DNA of 64,000 nt from contig NW_025408671.1 of the NCBI RefSeq assembly GCF_020360975.1, forward strand, positions 2,604,001 through 2,668,000, in the 5' to 3' direction. Within the stretch, counting starts at the first letter, position 1; each line of letters opens with the position of its first letter. Below the pieces are notes generated by a model. It searched no databases, was not told where the DNA came from, and saw only the letters and a program-made list of their open reading frames with translations. The position numbers and the translations under genes were made by a program. Source of the DNA: Hirsutella rhossiliensis (Eukaryota; Ascomycota; Sordariomycetes; Hypocreales; Ophiocordycipitaceae). This document shows, one piece after another, positions 21,821 to 32,311 of this stretch.

Positions 21821-24254
21821 TCATGGCTTGTTCTTGGGCTTGCGGATAGTTTCCAGCCCAAAAACCTCATCTCCGTTGGGAGGTTCCTTCGTGATTGTTT
21901 CTGTCGCGACTTCGCCGAACAGAAACGCATTTCGTTCACGGCTGGCATTGCTCGAGGGACGTTTATGCTGTGCGGCGGGGAATTGACTGGCCGACGGCAG
22001 AGGCTGGCTCGAGACTAACTCGCCAGGCTCCAGCATCCACGAAAACGAGGACTGCGCCAGGGCTGAGCGCGTGGGAATAGGGGCAGCGGGCCGCACAGGC
22101 TCAGGGGCAAGGTCGCGAGAGCTGCCCTCTTGGCCGTGGGCGCCCGCAACTTCCTCTGCCGACTGCCGACACACTTCTGATTCGTCCGCTTTGGGCAGGA
22201 TTGGTTTGCCCTCGACATCCAAGTCCTGTTCCTGAGCCTGCATGGTGTGGCTTGGCTTTGGCGTGCTCTGGTCGACACGTGCCTCACCGCTGGCCGACTC
22301 CTCCTCCCCCTCCCCATTCGATTCATCCACTGTAGTGTTTTCCCACGAGACTGTCTGGGGCTCCTTGGCTGCCGGAACATCGCCGCTGGGTACTTCCAAG
22401 GACGAGTCACTCAGGTACACCTGAACAAACTGGATCTTGGCGGCCGCCACTTCGATGAGGTCGAGGCTCTTGGCCTTATCATCTAGGCTCGACGTGGTTA
22501 CTGCCTTGAGGTTCGCTACCGTCTCGTCCAGGAGAGCTGCCAGCTGCTTGTTGCGTCTTTCCATCGCTGCAAGCGCTTCCGCAGCAGCACCTTCGCCCCC
22601 TGCGTTTCTCGGCGTTTTTTCTGATTGCCGAGTCTCGTTGAAGGTTTGCATGTTTCGCCGGAATTCCACCACGGCATCCCGAACAGCCTGGTTGAGGCCT
22701 AGCTTTTCTCCCCGTTCCAAGACCCCCTTGGCGCTTTTGGCGGCGCCTTGGAATAGCGACTCCACACGGCCTTGCTGTTGGATAAATCGCGACGGTGATG
22801 GCAATGGCGATCTGCCACCGAATCCCCGCGGGCGGAAGTGGTTTAGCCCTCGACGGTCTGGTGAGCCCGGCGGGGCGCTTGAGGTCTCTGGCGCCTTGCC
22901 GGTATACTTGACAACTAGGGCATCCCTTCCAGCAGCGTTCATATGGTCGCGAAGGTACAGAGCATCGTCGACAAAGGTGTGTGGCCCGTGTGGTGGTGCG
23001 GGCGGAGGATACTTGAGAAGAAGCCTAAGGCAGGCGGAGTAGTCGGCTTCCAGCACTGGAGACGGAGAGTCAGAGGATGCGCAAGGGTTCGCATGGCGCG
23101 TACTCACATTGATGGCGGATGCGAACCAACATGGCGCAACAGATAAAGTCTATCAAGTCGAGAGAGGGATCTACGGCAAAGATGGCGTCCCAGAGCTCCA
23201 AAACCTGGTCGAGAGGGAATTCGCGGCTGAAAAGAAGTCGTACCCACCGGCTTGCTCGCGGCTTAGACTCAGTCGAGAACGGTCGAGGTTGGAGTTGTGC
23301 TTACATGAGAAAGATTTGAGGCAAAATCTCAATGTCCATGAGATGAGAGGCGAGCTCTTGGTCCACGCTGTGCAGGCAGACCTCGTGGATAAATTTGCTT
23401 CTCTCGACGATTGCCGAACGCGATTCTTGATAACCGGGCTCCATCCGGGAAGCTGCTGAGGAATCGCTAGAGTCCTGGACCTCATAGAATGACTGCGCGC
23501 GCTCCATGACGCGCGAGAACAGTAGGTAGGCGTCGTGCTCAACATACGAAGAGTCGAGAACCTCGAGCATGGACTGATCCAGGGACGATGGGTCGGCCCC
23601 GATCACAGAGCGATCAATCGCGTCCTGCTCGACGACATTCACTATCGGGGCAAGCAGCTCGTGCATGCCCTGACGATAGCCTCCTCGGTTCGGGTTCACC
23701 TTGCAGTAGATGAAGAGAATATCGAGGATCATGGTCTGCATCCAGTCCTGGTGGTAGTTGGCCTCGTCGGGGAGCCTCTGGACATCCTGTCGAATCTCTG
23801 CCCGGATGACCTCATCGCGGCGAACAGTGTTCCAGGGAGACTGTCAGGCCGCGTCTCGTCAGTGAGGCAGCTCGGCCACGGGGAACGGCGTCGGCCATGG
23901 CTCACCTCGGGATCGTCGGCCAGGGGGTCGATGGTGAGCTGTGCCAGGGCTTCGGGATGGTGGATGAACCTGAGGAAGTGGCTTCTCCGGTGGGTGAATT
24001 CCTCCCTGTCACGGCGAAGGACCTGCGCCAGGTCCGCTCGCGAAGCATCCGTGGACAAGAGAAACGTCTTCCAGCAGACGGAGCGGCAGCCAGACAGGCA
24101 GGGGCTGGAGGGACCGTTGTCCTTGACGGCACGCCGCAGGTCGGCGACACAGTCGCTTGTTGCTTGCCACCTTGACCTGTCAGGGCATCGCGTCAGCCCA
24201 GCCCTTTGCGAGTCACTCTGGCGACACTCACAGCGTTTCTTCAAGGGCCCTCAT
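21821..24254 (-). CDS. TBC1D5-like Rab GTPase-activating protein
   Basis: Five minus-strand exons (24254..24232, 24176..23906, 23840..23305, 23250..23108, 23055..21821) give 735 residues. Splice junctions restore continuous family sequence, for example LPQIFLIRWVRLLFSREFPL and RIRHQLLEADYSACLRLLL. The TBC domain occupies about residues 28-320. Both catalytic fingers are present: the IxxDxxR motif as IRQDVQR (R120) and the Q finger as YRQGM (Q155), so it should accelerate GTP hydrolysis on a Rab. The order of motifs (VCWKTFLL, SPWNTVRRDEVIRAEI) is that of TBC1D5, which acts on Rab7 with retromer at endosomes; that role is inferred. The C-terminal ~400 residues are disordered with a helical patch. 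Only 23 coding bases lie in exon 1. It shares a 510-bp divergent region with the next gene. Confidence 0.87.
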
Positions 24255-24764
24255 GGTGGCAGCTTTTGAGGTAGCTTCCTATGGCCCGGCCCGAGTCAGG
24301 CCTGGACATGCGGCCCTTTTATCAACGTTCGTGAAGGTCTCCGGTCACGCGGTTTAGTGCCTTGGGTGCCAGGTAGGCAGGTAAGTTACGGAGTACCTTT
24401 CCGGTACAGGCACAAAATGCGCAGCCACTTCTGGGCTCCGTTTGCTGGGGGCATATGGGGAGTAGGTACTGTAAAAGTACTGTTTCAGATGAATCCGCAG
24501 GCGTGAGTTGCTTGATCACTACAAAGTATGCCAAGAGGCGGTTCAAGGTACTGGCTGGGTACCTCCTACGCTCGCTCGCGCCTCGACCCCAAAGATCCAA
24601 AGGCACCTCCCGTGGCTTGGCCTCCAATGACGATCCTCTTTGGATCCAAGCCATTCAACCTACTGGTATTCATACTTTCGTCAATTCTCGGGAGGCGCTC
24701 GCTGCATCGTTTTCTCCATCACCGACGCGCCTTTCTTCGATGCTCCTCGCCTTTCAGAAAAACC
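24255..24764. promoter_or_regulatory. Divergent promoter between TBC and aftiphilin-like genes
   Basis: 510 bp separate the two start codons. It contains AGGTAGGCAGGTAAG near 24371-24385 and TACGGAGTA at 24387-24395. No clear TATA box. Confidence 0.45.
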
Positions 24765-26510
24765 ATGTCGGCGGATCTGTTCGCCGAGTTCAATGACCTC
24801 TCGTCCAACTCAGCGCCCACGTCAGAATCCACTCCACGTCAACCGTCAAACTTGCCCTCGACTCAGGCGCAGACTCCAGGGTTGTCTCAGCATGTCCTCG
24901 CTCTCGGGCAGGGCAGAAGTAATGCCCAGTCAATCTCACAGCCATTCTCCAACTGGGGAGTCTCCCAATCTCGGCCCAGCGAGGCGGGCACCTGGACTGC
25001 CTTCTCGCAGCCGGCTCAGCCTCCAGATTATGCCGCGGCTGATGACGAAGATGGATGGGGAGATTTCGAGGTAGCAGACTCGGCACCATCGCTGACTGTC
25101 TCGCAGCCTCCCGAGCACAAGCTTCAGCAGTTGGCGCCTTCTCGAGTCGTCTCCGGCGCCGCGACAGCCAATCCCGGATCCCAGAGTCGCCTCTTCCACG
25201 TTGAACAACAGCAACCTCCTGCGTCGAAATCGCCTATCGCCTCGTGGTCGCATCCCCAGAGGAATCCAAAGATTCACTTTCAAGCAGGACCAAGTGACGC
25301 AAGCGTGCTCTTTGATGCCGACGATTTTGAGCTCTCGGGAGCAGAGGCGGAAGGCGATGACGACGAGTTTGGTGACTTTGCGACTGCCGCACAGCCTTCA
25401 CCACGGCCCCAAACAGTTGCCGCTTCCAAGTTGGATCTCGCACCATCCATTGATCTTCTCGGTCTAGAAGACAACCCACAACCATTTGCTCATGAGGGCA
25501 CAGAGAGTTTGGATAAATCTCTGGGAGCATTGAGCTTTGGAGTGTCGCCATTAAGTCACACGCGACCTTCTCAACCCGCCTCGGCTCAAAACCGAGACTT
25601 GTTTTCAAACCTCTCGGACAAAGCGTCAGAGAAGAGCAGCTCCAATGCAAAAGACAAAAGCAGTCAGTCGGCCATTGTCGGAACCTCGGTCGCGGCAACG
25701 GACCGAGGACAACCCCCCAACGACGGAGATGATGAGTGGGGAGCGTGGGATGACCTTTCCACTGCCGACACACTCACCAAGCCAGCGACGGGTGGTCCAC
25801 AGCCGCCAGACAACTGGGATTGGGACGTCGTGGACAGCGGCAAGCCCACCGCGACGGAGCCGAGCAACGACGGCCCCCCTCCGATCAACGTGCCACCACC
25901 CTCGGTGATTCTATCTGCGTTTCCCGATCTCTTCAACTCAGGAAACTCCCTCTTCAAGCCCATTGCGGGCCAGAATAACTCTGTAAAACAGCATGTTCTC
26001 TCGGACCCCAAGGCCGTTCAGTTTCTACAAGGCTACACTCTCCTAGGGGCCACGGCAGCAAGGATCATTGCCGGTCGGAAGCACAGATGGCACCGCGACA
26101 AAATGCTATCCAAGAGCATGTCGATATCCGCCGCAGGCAGCAAGGGCATGAAACTGGCCGGAGTGGACAAGACGCAGTCTGCCCGTGAGGACCGCGAATC
26201 CGCCGACGTGGTTGCGGCCTGGCGAGAACACGTCGGGCGGCTGCGAGCGGCTATCGCCACGGCAAACGCTAGCGGCAAGGCAAACCTCAGAGTTCCCGAG
26301 CTGAGCGAGAACATGCCGATTCAGACTGCCAAGATGGTGCCAACGGCTCGTGGGCCCTGCTTAATATGTGGCCTGAAGAGAGAGGAGAGGGTCGCGAGGG
26401 TTGACTTGAATGTCGAAGATAGCTTTGGGGAGTGGTGGGTAGAACACTGGGGCCACAGGGCATGCAAGAACTTCTGGCTCGAGCATGAGCAGCGGTTGCG
26501 CCAGAGGTGA
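24765..26510 (+). CDS. Aftiphilin-like clathrin/AP-accessory protein with C-terminal Cys/His motif
   Basis: A single exon of 581 residues from ATG 24765 (MSADLFAEFNDLSS). The same frame is open upstream but lacks family character there. The body is disordered and carries acidic-aromatic motifs: DEDGWGDFEVAD (about 95), DDDEFGDFATAA (about 200), DDEWGAWDDLS (about 321) and NWDWDVVD. Such motifs in aftiphilin and related proteins bind the ear domains of AP-1 and GGA adaptors. A helical region follows (about 410-520: QFLQGYTLLGATAARIIAGR). The C-terminus has CLICGLKREERV, then WWVEHWGHRACKNFW, a CxxC...HxxC set that may bind zinc. A role in trans-Golgi/endosome clathrin traffic is inferred from the motifs and fits its divergent partner, a TBC1D5-like RabGAP. 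I cannot exclude an unrelated trafficking protein. Confidence 0.75.
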   Translation: MSADLFAEFNDLSSNSAPTSESTPRQPSNLPSTQAQTPGLSQHVLALGQGRSNAQSISQPFSNWGVSQSRPSEAGTWTAFSQPAQPPDYAAADDEDGWGDFEVADSAPSLTVSQPPEHKLQQLAPSRVVSGAATANPGSQSRLFHVEQQQPPASKSPIASWSHPQRNPKIHFQAGPSDASVLFDADDFELSGAEAEGDDDEFGDFATAAQPSPRPQTVAASKLDLAPSIDLLGLEDNPQPFAHEGTESLDKSLGALSFGVSPLSHTRPSQPASAQNRDLFSNLSDKASEKSSSNAKDKSSQSAIVGTSVAATDRGQPPNDGDDEWGAWDDLSTADTLTKPATGGPQPPDNWDWDVVDSGKPTATEPSNDGPPPINVPPPSVILSAFPDLFNSGNSLFKPIAGQNNSVKQHVLSDPKAVQFLQGYTLLGATAARIIAGRKHRWHRDKMLSKSMSISAAGSKGMKLAGVDKTQSAREDRESADVVAAWREHVGRLRAAIATANASGKANLRVPELSENMPIQTAKMVPTARGPCLICGLKREERVARVDLNVEDSFGEWWVEHWGHRACKNFWLEHEQRLRQR

Positions 26511-29158
26511 TGAACTTGCGGGGATTGTTGCTCGACGCCCTGGGCAAATGCTAGGGAATGTGAGTCATCAAGCAAAGTCATCGGGATGCTCTGATCACGT
26601 TGCATTCAGCGTCTGGCAACGCTTTTCTCACTTTAGCTTCCGGTTTCCCCTTGCCGGGGAAGAAAGGGGAGAGCGAGGCGCGTCATGTCAAGTTTGATCT
26701 TGGGCACCCTAGTGCTCCCCCTACAATGCGCAGCTAACCTAGGTCGGTCGGTGATGGAAAACGGCCTTGGGCAGCAACCACTTTATGCCTGGGGTGATAT
26801 TGGGATGACTTTCCTGGACATTCGATGGCGGTTTGGCTGCCTCTGGCTGGCGAGTCTTTGGAGCACATGCCTCCAAGCGGTCGTCATAATGACAAGAGCA
26901 GGCCAGCACTGAAGGCTGAAGAGGGACTGTAACTGTCGGTCTGGCCTCGGCCATGCAGTCGCTGCGTCCAAAGTACTACACTTCGTATCGCAGGATTTAC
27001 CAACAAGGGCTGAAGGGCAACAAGCACCAACTTGCAGGCCAGCAAGAGGGTTGCACAACGGCGTGTTGATGCCGGACCTGCTACTGCTGAAGTACGTTGC
27101 ACAACATGGCGGCCTTGAGCGACAACTGAGAATGCAGCGAACCAGAGGCTGTGCAACCCAACCACATATTGTGGGCGAGTTCCTTTGACCAACGCGGGCT
27201 GCATGACAGCTCGAAGCTTTTGCAGCCAGCGAATGGTGGTATCACTCATGTACACACGGGGTCTAGACTGAGTATCTTTGCCATTTGTTTGAAGTGAGCA
27301 TAGAGGCTCGGTAAAAGCAAATATGCTCAGGGACGATGCTGGCGGCACCGGACGGCGTCTCCATGATGGCATCGTGGGGGGGGCAGGCCTCGCACGTCTT
27401 GCTACCTTTACAAGCATTCTTGGTCCCGCTGTTGCCCGGCTAATGAAGATGTGGGTTGTGGGTTGTTTCGATATAAGCAACTCGGTGGGCAGTCTGGAAT
27501 AACCAACATGCACATTCTGTGAGGATTTCTCATCCAGCACGGTGATGGGCAGGAGGAAGAGCACGTGGCCAGCTGCTCCTCCTATGTACATACGTGACAG
27601 TGCATTTGTATCTGTAAATGCTCTGTACATTGGAGCAAGAGCCGTTGGGCCGGAGGATTCGCGGGGGACTTTTGTGCACGTCGGCGTTATTCTCTCATTC
27701 AATGCCGAGTTGACATTCGAGGCACTTGCTCGTGGGGCCGGGGGGTCAGCCCAGAAGTTGGTATGTTGAATGTTTGTCGTCTGCTTCTACAGGGAGCGCA
27801 GATAAGATGCAGTGCACCAAGTACCTGAGGTATGTATTTACAGGAGGAAGGGCGCGTATCCAGGGAGTGGGGACGGCATCTGATATACATGGATGCTCCC
27901 TCAGTGTGTTGCACGAGGCTGCCCGCCCTGCCTGTGTTCCGGAACTTGTTTGTGTGCGCCTGCCAACTCTGGCTCAGGTACCGACGTGCAGGACGCTATG
28001 TACAGTACCTGCCAGGCTTGCTGCAATGAAGGCAACGTGAGCGGCTCACATGCAAGTTACCTCTACCTCATGATGTGCACCTAGGTAGGTACAGTAAGGT
28101 ACTTGCTGCCCGTTCATTCTATCTACGTGGAGAGTGCCGTCGAGGCAGTGGACGCGAATGCAAGCACAAGCACAAACACAAACACAAACAGGGCAGACAA
28201 AGTACTACTAGTAGGGGAAAGGCGGTTGGTCAAGTGTTGGGCGCCGGGCCTCGTGCGTGCGCCATACCGCCCAACTTCGTCAAGCAAAGAAAAAGCATAG
28301 GCCAACCGGCGGGGAAGAGCAAAGGGCGGAATTTATTTTTGGAGGCCTGAAGGAGCCACGCCTCGTTGACCCTGACTTTGGAGCAGGTGGGGATGTCTCT
28401 GTGCCACCCACAGGCAATCGTGCAGCGAGGTGCCCTGTACCCAGGCAGGTACCTAGGTAATTACTAGAGGTACGCGCAGGACGGAACAGAAGGTACTGTA
28501 CTCCGCTACGGCCAATACTGGGCAAGCACCCGGGGCCCTGCTAACAGCGGGGAGCTACGTAACTCACTGTAGAGAGGCCAGTCCCTTGAAGGAGGGTCCA
28601 ACCCACATGGACGTTCCTTCTGGCGCCACCACGCCCGCTGTCATTTTTCCTTCCTTCACCTCGCTCGACTTTCGCTCGACCAAATCCCCTCTTCTTCTTC
28701 TCTCCTCCTCCGCCTCTCCTCCTCCCATCACCACTACCGCCTCCGCCATCCATCACCACGCTCCCCCTCACCTCTCCTCATCTCTCTCCGCGTACCTCTC
28801 ACCCTCTTCCTCTCCCGCTTCCTCTCTCGCGCCCTCTCGCCTTCTCACCCACAAAATCCTCAGCGCTCCGTTCGCCGACGTCCCCGCGCCCCGACCGGCC
28901 TTTGTCCTCAGCTATCCCCTTCTCACCACCCTCTAGCGTTTCGCGACCGCGCTGCTAGCCGTTGGCCCCGCTATTGTCTCTCGTCTGTCACCGTCATTCC
29001 TGCCTTTTTTTTTCTCCAAAAAAAAAGGGTTTTCGAGAAACACGACCAACTCAAGTCTCTCAATTTTCGACTTTTCACTCTGCTCCGCTCCCGCCTCCCC
29101 CTCTTCCTCTCGTCTCATTCCGTCATCATCGCGCAAATTCCCGGCCTCAAAGATCCAG
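26511..29158. other. Gene-poor intergenic region
   Basis: 2.6 kb with no supportable gene. A minus-strand frame at 26884-27702 is open but begins only at a non-ATG codon and shows no domain. CTAGGTAGGTAC occurs at about 28081-28092, ACCTAGGTAA at about 28451-28460 and a (CACAAA)-type short repeat at about 28165-28190. From about 28620 on the plus strand is pyrimidine-rich, as expected for promoter and leader of the KH-protein gene. Confidence 0.5.
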
Positions 29159-29364
29159 GTGAGTGAGTGTGTGGTTATCTTCCTTCATCTCGTTGCTGCT
29201 TCGCGCGCATTTGCCTCGGTCCCCCCGACCGATTTTTGCTTGCCCCAGTGCTCGCAACACACGTATCTGTCGTCCTCTACCCACAAGCTTGAACGCAAAA
29301 GCATTATTTCCGATATCTGCTCGACCGCTGCCGTCTTGAATGATTGCTGACTTGCCGTAAATAG
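29159..29364 (+). other. Probable 5' UTR intron of the KH-protein gene
   Basis: A strong donor (GTGAGT at 29159) pairs with a branch site TTGCTGACTT about 15 bases before an AATAG acceptor ending at 29364. The 206-bp interval lies upstream of the start codon at 29502, so it would be a leader intron. This rests on splice-site quality alone. Confidence 0.55.
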
Positions 29365-29501
29365 CTGGCGACAGTGTCAACAAGTCATCGAGCTCTCTTG
29401 TCACCCCTGCGAAACCTCACGTCTGACCTCGTCATCGTCTCGCGACACCTCCCAACCGCCTCTTCTCTCCTCAGCTCTGCAGTTACCGACTCGCAGCCAC
29501 C

Positions 29502-30730
29502 ATGTCGGCTCATCAGGATATCATGTCTGCCAATGGCAACGATATCAGCGACTCCATGGACCAGCTCAAGATGGACGAGCGACTTGGCCCTGACGGCGAG
29601 CCCGCCCCTAAGACGGACGAGGAGTACGCTCAGGCGCAACTCACGCTCCGAGCCATCGTGTCCTCCAAGGAGGCTGGGGTTATCATTGGAAAGGGTGGCA
29701 AGAACGTCGCCGACTTGAGGGATGAAACTGGCGTCAAGGCTGGCGTCAGCAAGGTTGTCCAGGGAGTGCACGACCGCGTCCTCACCATTACCGGCGAGTG
29801 CGATGCCATCTCAAGAGCGTACGCCATAGTAGCTCGCGCATTGCTCGAGGGCGCGCCTGCCATGGGCATGGGCGGCGTTGCGCAGAGCAATGGCACACAC
29901 CGTGCGTATCCCTCATCCTCCTCGGCGCGTCTGCCTCCAGTCATTGCTAACGTTGCCCCATTAGCCATCAAGCTTCTCATCTCCCACAACCAGATGGGCA
30001 CCATCATTGGCAGACAAGGCCTTAAGATCAAGCACATCCAGGACGTGTCTGGCGTGCGCATGGTCGCGCAGAAAGAGATGCTGCCACAATCCACCGAGCG
30101 GATCGTCGAAGTGCAAGGCACCCCGGAAGGCATCCAGCGCGCCATCTGGGAGATTTGCAAGTGTCTGGTTGATGACTGGCAGCGCGGCACCGGCACTGTC
30201 CTCTACAACCCCGTCGTTCGCACGCAACCTGGGGCCACTGGCAGTCTCGGCGGTACCGGCTACAACAACGGCAGGGGCGAATACGCCAGTCCACGCGTGA
30301 TGCGCACCGGCAACGGAGCCGACTTCAGTAGCAACGGCGGCGGACGCCCGTTCAATCGCCGGTCTGACTCCGATGCAGCCTCGCGAGGACCGCCCACGCA
30401 CGACGAGAACGGGGAAGAAATCCAAACCCAAAACATCAGTATCCCTGCCGACATGGTTGGCTGCATCATCGGTCGTGCAGGCAGCAAGATAAGTGAGATC
30501 CGGAAGACGTCCGGGGCCCGCATCTCAATTGCCAAGGTAGATCTGGCGTTACCCTGCTTCCAACAAGGCACAATCTGACTTGACTTTTCCAGGCTCCCCA
30601 TGATGAGACGGGTGAGCGAATGTTCACCATCATGGGCACAGCCAAGGCGAATGAATCGGCCTTGTTCCTGCTGTATGAGAACCTCGAGGCCGAGAAGATG
30701 CGGCGTAGCCAGGTTCAGGAGCCGGAGTAA
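29502..30730 (+). CDS. Three-KH-domain RNA-binding protein, Rnc1/Hek2/PCBP type
   Basis: Three exons (29502..29901, 29965..30536, 30593..30730) give 369 residues. There are three KH domains: KH1 at about 47-117 with GKGG at 63-66, KH2 at about 134-200 with GRQG at 149-152, and KH3 at about 290-360 with GRAG at 303-306, split by the second intron. The spacing (two adjacent KH domains, a Gly/Asn/Arg-rich linker, a third KH) is that of PCBP/hnRNP K proteins, in fungi Rnc1 (fission yeast) and Hek2/Pbp2 (budding yeast). They bind C/U-rich mRNA and control stability or translation. The first intron is 63 bp and free of stops in frame, so retention would only insert 21 residues. The start ATG has an excellent context (CCACCATGTCG). 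Confidence 0.92.
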
Positions 30731-32311
30731 CTGCTTAGCCATGGCCAAGGGCCTGCTGAGCGTTGCTTTGCGCTTCCCGTTCCGCTTTGTTATGGGGTGT
30801 ATTTGGATCGGTTTTGGGAAGCTCATGACTGAGACATGACCAGATCTGACTTGCCGCGAGGCTTCAACTTCTCCGCAGGAACAGAGACCGGACGACGTGG
30901 TGATGAAGAAAACTCCACAAAAAAGCACTCGACCTAGTCATCTTTCTTCTCGCCTTCATCTATCTTTCTTTGCCGTCTTCTCCTTCCATTAACTTTTCAC
31001 CATGTCTCCTCAATTCCCCGCAGAGGAGCTCATGCTTACGACCTCGCCGTCCTTCACCATGCCTTAGGGCCGCCTTGCAGCAAGATTACCAATCGCCAGA
31101 GACGCGCTGTCGAGAGCGACGAGCATCGAGCCTGTTTTCTGCGGCTTGGGCCTAGTTGGTCGCTCGTCTTTGTGCGCACTGCCTCTCTCGATTCAACCCC
31201 TCTCGTTCTTGTCATGCGGGGCTTCGGTGACACCGTCCGAGGACGACATGATCGACTCTTCCGGTCAGGACTGGTGCGATTAAACCTGACTCGACAACAA
31301 CGAGACCTTGGTTTGCGGCTCTTTGCCTGGGGTCTGGTCTTGGCAAGTCCTGGGAACGCCGTTTATGAATTGTCTGTAGGCAGCAACGCCCGCCCCAATC
31401 AGTCCCTGTCTCCCTTCTCCCCTCTTCCTTTCCTCCCCTTCGCAACATCTCACTTGGCTTTAAATCGAACGACGCACGGGCAATCACTCAAGGGCTTCGG
31501 ACATCTCGAATGAGGTGACAGGCACAGACGGAGGAATGCTATCATAATTGCGGACAAAACGGAGTAAACATCGGTGGCCTCGAATACCCCTGACTTCTTG
31601 ACTGTTGACGGTCTCCACCCCGGATATCGCTGGTTGGCGACTAGGAGTCTGGCTATACCCTACGGCATGATTATGTCATTGCAGAACTCGGGGAGGGGGC
31701 TCGGGAAAGCCACGACGGAGTGTATGTAGTTATGCCGTACGCAAAAGGGACGACATCATTCCTTGAATGCCTTGGTGCTTGGGATGGCTTGTGACTGCTG
31801 TGACTGCTGTGACTGCTGTGACTGCTGTGACTGCTGTGAGTGTGGGTGAGTATGGGTGAGTGTGGCTTGGCAGCTCACGACGAGGGTTAAAGTGCTGAAG
31901 GCGGCTGCTGCAAGGGCGGGACGAGAAGCGCTAACTCCCGGCTGCAGCCCCCTGCCCTGGCCCCGCTCAAGGCCCCCTGTTGTAAGGATAAAGTTAGCGA
32001 AGCCAGGTGGTTTCTTCTGGGTAGACGTCACCCTTCCTTGTCCGATAAAGCCAGTCTGTCAAGTTCGGCGGGATTTTGGACGGACGCTGTCGTTTCCTCT
32101 TTGTCGCACGTTCCAACGCATCGCACCTCCACCGCCCGGTCGAGCTTCTTAACGCTTCAACTGGATGAGTTTGTGAATTCCGTCCGTTCTAGACTCTCGC
32201 TTCTGCTCCTCGCGTTCGGCTCCGCGCAACGGAAAGGATTTGCTTCACCTCGTCCAAATCGCCCTCATTTGGCCACGCGCTGCGCTCGAGCGGCCCGCGC
32301 CCGCACAAGCC
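30731..32311. other. Intergenic region
   Basis: 1.6 kb between two plus-strand genes. A 21-codon frame starts at 31002 in good context (TTCACCATG) after a pyrimidine-rich tract, but it is too short to support. A 9-bp tandem repeat lies at 31792-31836. From about 32030 on, this is probably the promoter and leader of HUT1. Confidence 0.5.
31792..31836. repeat. 9-bp tandem repeat, five copies
   Basis: The unit TGACTGCTG is repeated five times exactly. A 10-bp GTGAGTGTGG-type unit repeated about three times follows, to about 31865. It lies in non-coding DNA. Confidence 0.92.

Noticed and set aside
24528..24764. Upstream extension of the aftiphilin-like frame
   Set aside because: The frame is open but composition changes abruptly at ATG 24765, where the MSADLFAEFND start appears. 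The upstream part reads like leader DNA.
26884..27702. Minus-strand frame of about 270 codons
   Set aside because: It begins only with a non-ATG codon, has no recognisable domain, and its composition does not match the neighbouring genes. It is probably a chance frame in GC-rich DNA.
31002..31067. 21-codon frame in good start context (TTCACCATG)
   Set aside because: Too short and with no splice continuation. It may be a spurious frame in the KH gene's downstream region.
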